Shown in pieces: positions 32,509 through 33,526 of a stretch of DNA of 33,526 nt. The notes under the pieces are model-generated. The model had not been told where the DNA came from, did not search any database, and saw only the letters and a list, made by a program, of their open reading frames with translations. How positions within the stretch are numbered: position 1 is the first letter of the stretch; each line of letters starts with the position of its first letter. This stretch comes from Nocardia takedensis NBRC 100417 (GTDB lineage Bacteria; Actinomycetota; Actinomycetes; Mycobacteriales; Mycobacteriaceae). A program made the translations under genes and the position numbers. Location of the stretch: assembly GCF_000308695.1 (NCBI RefSeq), contig NZ_BAGG01000072.1, forward strand, positions 1 to 33,526, in the 5' to 3' direction.

Positions 32509-32895
32509 ATGCCGCAGCTGACAGCACCCGCCGCCGAATTCGTCACCGACCGCCACTTGGCGACCCTGACCACCCTGCGCGCCGACGGCACCCCGCACGT
32601 GGTCGCGGTGGGGTTCACCTGGGATCCCGAGGCCGGACTCGTGCGCGTCATCACCGACGGCGCGTCGCTGAAGGTGCGCAACGTGCGTCGCTCGGCGTAC
32701 GCGGCGGTCAGCCAGGTCGACGGGCCGCGCTGGCTCACCCTCGAAGGCCCCGCGACGATCCTCGAGGACCCCGACAGCGTCACCGAGGCCGAACAGCGCT
32801 ACGCGCGCCGCTACCGGGTGCCGCGCGAGAACCCGACCCGCGTGGTGATCGCGATCCGGGTGGCCCGGGTGCTGTCGAGTCGCACGCTGAAGTGA
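32509..32895 (+). CDS. F420H2-dependent biliverdin reductase-like PPOX protein (Rv2074-like)
   Basis: This 128-residue split-barrel protein closely follows my recollection of M. tuberculosis Rv2074: FVTDRHLATLTTLRADGTPHVVAVGFTWDPEAG, then AAVSQVDGPRWLTLEGPATI and EQRYARRYRVPRENPTRVVIAIRVARVL. Rv2074 reduces biliverdin to bilirubin with F420H2. ATG 32509 lies 6 nt after a -10-like TACGGT (32497-32502), implying a leaderless mRNA. It is divergent from the SDR/cobL pair, the same neighbourhood as in mycobacteria. A small hairpin follows its stop. Confidence 0.92.
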   Translation: MPQLTAPAAEFVTDRHLATLTTLRADGTPHVVAVGFTWDPEAGLVRVITDGASLKVRNVRRSAYAAVSQVDGPRWLTLEGPATILEDPDSVTEAEQRYARRYRVPRENPTRVVIAIRVARVLSSRTLK

Positions 32896-32913
32896 GCGCC
32901 GCGCGGGGCGCTC
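32894..32913. terminator. GC-rich hairpin between convergent genes
   Basis: GAGCGCC (32894-32900) pairs perfectly with GGCGCTC (32907-32913) around a six-base loop. The stem overlaps both stop codons of the converging biliverdin-reductase-like and M24 peptidase genes. There is no T-run, but its position suits a shared bidirectional terminator. Confidence 0.45.
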
Positions 32914-33526
32914 AGAGCGCGGTCAGCCCGCGCGGGCGCGCGTTCACCGCCTCGCCGCCGTCCTCGGTGACCACGACGATGTCCTCGATCCGCGCGCCCC
33001 AGGAGCCGCCGAAGTACACGCCGGGTTCGACGCTGAAGGCCATGCCGGGCCGCAGGACCAGGTCGTTGCCCGCCACGATGTAGGGCTCCTCGTGCACCGA
33101 CAGCCCGATGCCGTGGCCGGTGCGGTGCACGAACGCGTCGCCGAGACCGGCTTGGACCAGGATGTCGCGGGCCGCGGCGTCGACGGATTCGGCCGTGACG
33201 CCGGGACGCACCGCCGCGACGGCCGCCGCCTGCGCGCGTTCGAGGACCGCGTAGCGGGCGGCGATCTCCGGGTCGGGGTCGCCCAGGACGTAGGTGCGGG
33301 TGCTGTCGGAGAAGTAGCCGGGGGCGACGGGGCCGCCGATGTCGACGACCACCACGTCACCGGCTTCGACGACGCGGTCGGAGACCTCGTGGTGCGGGTC
33401 GGCGCCGTGCGGGCCGCTGCCGACGATGACGAATTCCGCGCCGGTGTGCCCCTCTTCGACGATGGCGGCGGTGATGTCGGCGGCCACCTCGGCCTCGGTG
33501 CGCCCGACCCGCAGGAATTCGCCCAT
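32912..33526 (-). CDS. M24 family Xaa-Pro peptidase (C-terminal part; N-terminus outside window)
   Basis: About 204 residues of the pita-bread catalytic domain are visible. The dinuclear metal ligands are Asp in VVVDIGGPV, Asp in GYFSDSTRTYVLGD, His in HRTGHGIGLSVHEEPY, Glu in FSVEPGVYFGG and Glu in ARIEDIVVV. The GHGIGLSVHEEPY motif places it with prolidase/aminopeptidase P-like enzymes such as mycobacterial PepE (Rv2089c), which cut Xaa-Pro bonds. The frame continues to the last base, so the N-terminal domain lies beyond the window; the Met at the edge is internal. It converges with the biliverdin-reductase-like gene. Confidence 0.92.
   Translation of the reverse strand: MGEFLRVGRTEAEVAADITAAIVEEGHTGAEFVIVGSGPHGADPHHEVSDRVVEAGDVVVVDIGGPVAPGYFSDSTRTYVLGDPDPEIAARYAVLERAQAAAVAAVRPGVTAESVDAAARDILVQAGLGDAFVHRTGHGIGLSVHEEPYIVAGNDLVLRPGMAFSVEPGVYFGGSWGARIEDIVVVTEDGGEAVNARPRGLTAL

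Noticed and set aside
30370..32598. A 742-codon frame extending cobL upstream through the SDR gene
   Set aside because: The CobL homology begins just after GTG 31662, which overlaps the SDR stop. The upstream part is a shadow of the SDR gene in another frame.

Overview
The window is very GC-rich, gene-dense actinobacterial chromosome with many GTG starts and 4-bp stop/start overlaps. The best fit is Nocardia or a close mycolic-acid relative. The main reason is the cobalamin locus: it carries cobN, cobG, cobH, a fused cobIJ, cobK and cobL, then an SDR, an F420-type biliverdin reductase and an M24 peptidase. This resembles the M. tuberculosis Rv2062c-Rv2074/Rv2089c neighbourhood. The assignment rests on recalled gene order and protein motifs, not on a database search.

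Layout. (1) 1-4243: a LuxR/NarL-type response regulator (cut by the window edge) and a DesK/NarX-type histidine kinase on the minus strand, separated by a plus-strand DUF4132 gene carrying an 18-bp tandem repeat. (2) 4369-9854: a TSUP permease, a TetR regulator, a tldD-tldE protease pair, a DUF4333 membrane protein and a small F420/flavin-type PPOX protein. (3) 9886-10993: a complete type I methionine aminopeptidase facing a small XRE regulator across two AT-rich palindromes. (4) 11027-13683: a small membrane protein, a DHA2 drug exporter and its divergent TetR regulator with a 35-bp operator. (5) 13700-17247: a four-gene OpuC/ProU-type osmoprotectant ABC importer. (6) 17377-31662: the cobalamin corrin-ring region. 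cobN sits behind a cobalamin riboswitch. The cob genes are interleaved with a TetR/MFS pair, an arginine-dihydrolase/DDAH-like enzyme with a divergent AsnC regulator, a PadR regulator and a secreted protein. (7) 31659-33526: SDR, biliverdin-reductase-like protein and the C-terminal part of an M24 peptidase.

How the genes work together. CobG, CobI, CobJ, CobH, CobK and CobL cover most of the aerobic route from precorrin-2 to hydrogenobyrinate, and CobN is the large cobaltochelatase subunit. CobM is not in the window; the slot between cobK and cobL, where mycobacteria have it, holds a secreted protein. The only cobalamin riboswitch seen is on cobN.

Regulation. Nine genes have a TANNNT -10-like box 6-7 nt before the start codon, the signature of leaderless mRNAs. 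Four regulator genes have inverted or direct repeats in their own promoter region. Two genes (cobK and the first osmoprotectant permease) lack a usable ATG/GTG/TTG start and most simply begin at CTG. I see no tRNA, rRNA, CRISPR array, insertion sequence or phage gene, and no gene-free stretch longer than 300 bases. No wholly new multi-gene system is evident. The best candidates for undescribed biology are the aminopeptidase/XRE switch and the arginine-hydrolase/AsnC pair embedded in the cob locus.
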